A DNA stretch of 64,000 nt from positions 78,702,500 through 78,766,499 of the forward strand of contig NC_021674.1 in the NCBI RefSeq assembly GCF_000247815.1. Direction: 5' to 3'. The translations under genes were made by a program, and so were the position numbers. How positions within the stretch are numbered: the first letter of the stretch is position 1; each line of letters starts with the position of its first letter. This stretch comes from Ficedula albicollis. Lineage: Eukaryota; Chordata; Aves; Passeriformes; Muscicapidae. Of the stretch, positions 26,401-64,000 are shown in pieces. The notes under the pieces are model-generated. The model ran no database searches. It saw only the letters and a program-made list of their open reading frames with translations, and was not told the origin of the DNA.

Positions 26401-27599
26401 AAGGGGGTGCCAGGGTCAGTATGAACATCCAAAACCTATACACAACCTGAGAAGCAGGGGCTCTGAATAACCCCACTGCTGGATGAAGCAGATATTAGTC
26501 AGATTTTGTGGTACCTGGAAATTTCCCATCTAACAGAAGACTCTTTAGATCTTTCTAGACCAAACCATATCAGAAAATCAAAAATCAACAGGAAGTCAGC
26601 ACATTCAGCATATGAGTCTGCCCTCCATGCACACACAGATTGCTTGAGTAATGTAATTGCACCGACCCAACCAGCCATCCATACGAGTTTCATCCTGCAT
26701 GCAACAGAGTCAACATGTACGGTGACTGCTTGGCTGGGATTTGTGGATTGGTGTACATCTGTTTTTCAGACTTCAACAATCACAAAAAGGACAAATTACA
26801 AAAGCTGACAGAAAAATTACAAGAGGGGAGTGAACAACCCATAATGGCAACCTGTCACAAAGTGCAGCAGCTCTGATAGAGGTACTTCACTTTGGCTTTT
26901 TGAACAACAGCTGAGCCACCATAAAATTAAGTCACTGCCCATATTCATCCTTGGTATTTTTTCCTAGTTAACTGTTTAAGTGGCTTTCTCAGGCTATCTA
27001 GAGATCTATCTACATTAACGAGACTTCCTTGTCAGGTACAGACATTCACTAGCATGCTAGCAGGGGAAGATCTAGAAAAGCTTACTAGATCTACTAAAAT
27101 TACATACTATTAATAGTATTGTACAATAACATAACTTTTTATATATAGCCCGAAGGCTAAACATATCAAAGTGAAGCACAGCTGTTTCAGGGGAACACAG
27201 CAGCTCTATTCACTCATCTCAGCACTGATTTCACACCATGGACTGCCCTGAAGCGTCAGAGACATTTACCACCGAAACACTAATAGGGTGGGGGTTCCAG
27301 CCAAAAGCAGAAGCAGACGCAGGAGCCAGCCCTGGCAAAGAGTGGTCGAGACTCCTTTGGAGAGGGAGGGGTAAAGGTATACATTCATTCCCGAGCCCTA
27401 TCCCTTTATTGCTATGTGTGTACATCAACCGCTCCGTTGCCCTCCGCTCCACAGCCGCCGTCCTGCACACAGGCTTCCCCTAAGAAAGCACCGCTGAAGA
27501 GCCCAAGGGCTGCCCTCGTCCCAAGGTCCTGGAGAAATACATGCATATACACAGGGAAGAGGCATGTGCATCCATACATATATATTTATCCATTTATTT
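23401..27599. other. Intergenic upstream flank of MAP3K7, nothing coding
   Basis: No recognisable gene or repeat. Close to the promoter, 27050-27120 carries two perfect palindromes, CTAGCATGCTAG (27050-27061) and ATACTATTAATAGTAT (27104-27119). From about 27230 the base composition rises toward the CpG-rich promoter. Confidence 0.45.
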
Positions 27600-27738
27600 T
27601 GTAGGGAAAAGGCCTGAGCCCCGCACTCGCAGGGCGGTAACACAGGGATGAGGACGGGGCCGTGCCCGGCAGCCGGGGAGCCCTGCCGGACTCTGCGCTG
27701 CAGCCCCAGCAGAGCCGCACGGGCCGGTCCCGCCGCTC
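27600..27738 (+). promoter_or_regulatory. MAP3K7: CpG-rich 5' flank, presumed MAP3K7 promoter / 5' UTR edge
   Basis: This GC-rich, CpG-containing stretch (for example GGGCCGTGCCCGGCAGCC, GGTCCCGCCGCTC) sits abruptly between AT-rich flank and the assembly gap. CpG composition resumes after exon 1 at 29560-29780. A housekeeping-type CpG-island promoter is expected for MAP3K7, and no TATA box is evident. The transcription start cannot be placed because the next 1.7 kb is gap or C-run. Confidence 0.5.
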
Positions 27739-27771
27739 NNNNNNNNNNNNNNNNNNNNNNNNNNNNNNNNN
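27739..27771. other. Assembly gap (33 N)
   Basis: Thirty-three undetermined bases directly abut the poly-C run. Confidence 0.99.
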
Positions 27772-29438
<1,667 letters not shown>

Positions 29439-29442
29439 AGGC

Positions 29443-62010
<32,568 letters not shown>

Positions 62011-64000
62011 GTAATGTCCTTCTCATCTCTTCTTTGCCTTTCAGTAAAGTCAGCACCAAATCTGTACTGGGGAACTGATCTGGAAATCTTCACCTCTGAT
62101 GCTTTCATAGAAATGATGTGGAAGCTTGGCAAACTGTAGTGTTGTTTGTATTGCATTGAAATGGGACTCCACGAGGGTAACTATGAATGAGCTCTAGATG
62201 AGAAGCATTTTCCGTATAACTTATGCAGTATTTTTCACTTTTATGTGCACTTTTTTTGTGTACTGCTTAATTTGGTTAAGGGCACATGTTACACAGGAAA
62301 ACCTTTCATCTCTCTGTGTGTAGAAAACAATTGTAATTACTACTTGCTGGGTAAAACAGTTATATATATATAGACTCACTTTCTGCATGAAAATAAAAAG
62401 CATGTGCATCAGTATAATAAATGTTATTTATTATCAATCTCTGAATCCTGAATAGAAGATCACAGAGATATCTCTCTATTTCTTGTGCAAAGTTTACAGC
62501 AAGGTATTGTCACAAAGTTTTGTTTAAAAAATACTGTTTCAAAAATACATTTTATAATAACATAGCTGTTCGTCTGGTATTGTAAATGCCATGGTAACAG
62601 AGACAGTGGTATGCTACATAACATGCTCCTAGTTACATTTCAGTTTTACATGAGAAAAATATAGCTAATACTTCATTCAGATGTGTTTATTTTGTGTTAT
62701 TAATTGCTTCAATAATTCACAGAGGCTATTTGGTCCTCAGTGTGAATTGGCAATTTTGAGATCCCTACTATTATTTGAGTGTGGGATTCTGGTGCTTAGC
62801 ATATTCATCAGATTAATCAGGTTTCCTTATTAAACAGCCTACTGCATAATCTAAAATAGGTGGTAATTCTTGGGTGGTGTAATTATCAGGGAGATAATCT
62901 TTGATTTTTCTTTAATTCCATGGATATGATAGCCACAGAAACCTCATCAATCCTGTAGGTATTTGTAAATTTACTGTGTACATCTACCAGAAAATAACAA
63001 GTCTACATAATACATTTTAGTATCTTCAGAGAAGACAGAGACCTGTTTGAAAGAAACTAATCTGCAACATTTAGGAAGTAATTTAGCCTATTCATTTAAT
63101 TGTAGAATTTAAATTATGCAAGACTTGGGGGAAAAAGCTGAGTGACAATACATCAGTTATACCAAATTGAGCTGATTGATGTATGAATATATTTAATTAC
63201 AGCTTTTTTATTTAAAAGTTTTCGTTCTGTTCGTTTTAATGAATGGTTGATATTTCAGATTTTCATCATTTGCTTAGTATCTTAATAACAATTGTAATAA
63301 TCTTTCTTTGAAAGCTGTCGTACTACTTGTATGGGTGTTCTAGCTGAATTGTCTTTGTGAACAGAAGGATGCAGAAATTTTGTTTTATGTTTACCTCACC
63401 AATTTCTCCTGTGGGTTTATAGAAGTATCAGAGTCACATTTTACTTTTTTGCTTCTGATAGTGTACATATTGGAAATGTAAGTGGAAGAATTACAATTAT
63501 CTGTTGCTATCCTGCAGTTTCTTTGGAAACGTTGTGGTAAAATCTGGAAAACATAATATTTTAACACGCATGAAAAATTCAGTTTCAAAGACATTTTTGC
63601 ACTGTCCATATAAACAAATAATGAATTTTTATCCTCTTTTTGATGTAAGGAAAGATCGAAAAGTCTGCTAAAACTAATGCTGACTTTTGATGTATATATG
63701 CTTGGATATTAAAAAAAAAATTGAGAACAATGAAGAAACAGAGCACAATGAAATTAAGGCTAAAGATCTAAGATTATGGTTTTCTATAGGTCTGGACCTC
63801 AGTGCCTTGATTTTTTATTCAAAGTTTTGAACTGCTATCCATATAAGCAATCTACAAGCCAAAACAGGAAAAGCATCTGCATGGCATAGCTCTGGTCAGT
63901 TTATCCAATCTCCTCATATGCACCATACCATATATAGGGTATCCTTTCTAATGTGAAAATCCTCTTCCCCCTCCCTTCCTTCATTGCAAACATCCTTCTT
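62011..64000 (+). other. MAP3K7: MAP3K7 intron 13 (partial, runs off the window)
   Basis: AT-rich sequence with no recognisable exon. The next expected coding block (Ser-rich 'SSRSSSPSVRM' in human) is not found before 64000, so the remaining exons and the 3' UTR lie outside. Confidence 0.8.

Overview
This window is vertebrate nuclear DNA, almost certainly from a bird. It holds most of one protein-coding gene, MAP3K7 (TGF-beta-activated kinase 1, TAK1), on the + strand. Thirteen consecutive coding exons lie between 29443 and 62010. Spliced, they give 1377 nt in one open frame, or 459 codons. They cover the N-terminus, the whole kinase domain and the start of the C-terminal regulatory linker. 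The remaining exons, including the TAB2/TAB3-binding coiled coil, and the 3' UTR lie beyond position 64000. Avian origin is inferred from the interspersed repeats, which are nearly all CR1-type LINE remnants, including a fresh-looking 3' end closing on the avian-type ATTCTATG repeat, and from the absence of any mammalian-type SINE.

Layout. Positions 1-27600 are a gene-free 5' flank. It is AT-rich, with decayed CR1 pieces (1040-1600, 2026-2106, 11312-11410, 21315-21690, about 22520-23400), one possible L2-like LINE fragment (12810-13030) and several short tandem duplications. Positions 27600-29830 should be the CpG-rich promoter and 5' UTR of MAP3K7, but they are broken by a 33-base N gap and a 1667-base pure C run that ends 4 bases before the start codon. 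That run is very likely an assembly artefact. Intron 1 (29533-40637) is the largest intron and holds a second N gap (32702-32889). Exons 2-11 are spread over 40638-52900. The 81-nt cassette exon 12 (55542-55622) and exon 13 (61946-62010) follow, and intron 13 runs off the end.

Functionally the exons build a Ser/Thr kinase that takes signals from TGF-beta, IL-1, TNF and Toll-like receptors, through TAB1 and TAB2/3, to the MKK/JNK/p38 and IKK/NF-kB pathways. All catalytic residues and the activation-loop Thr/Ser sites are present. The linker after the kinase domain is about 17 residues longer than the human protein as I recall it, exon 12 has the phase of a skippable exon, and exon 13 has a tandem NAGNAG acceptor.

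I found no bacterial-type operon, CRISPR array, RNA gene or novel multi-gene system. The most striking feature beyond the gene is a set of at least a dozen near-identical short tandem duplications (period 45-367 bp). Some may be assembly errors.
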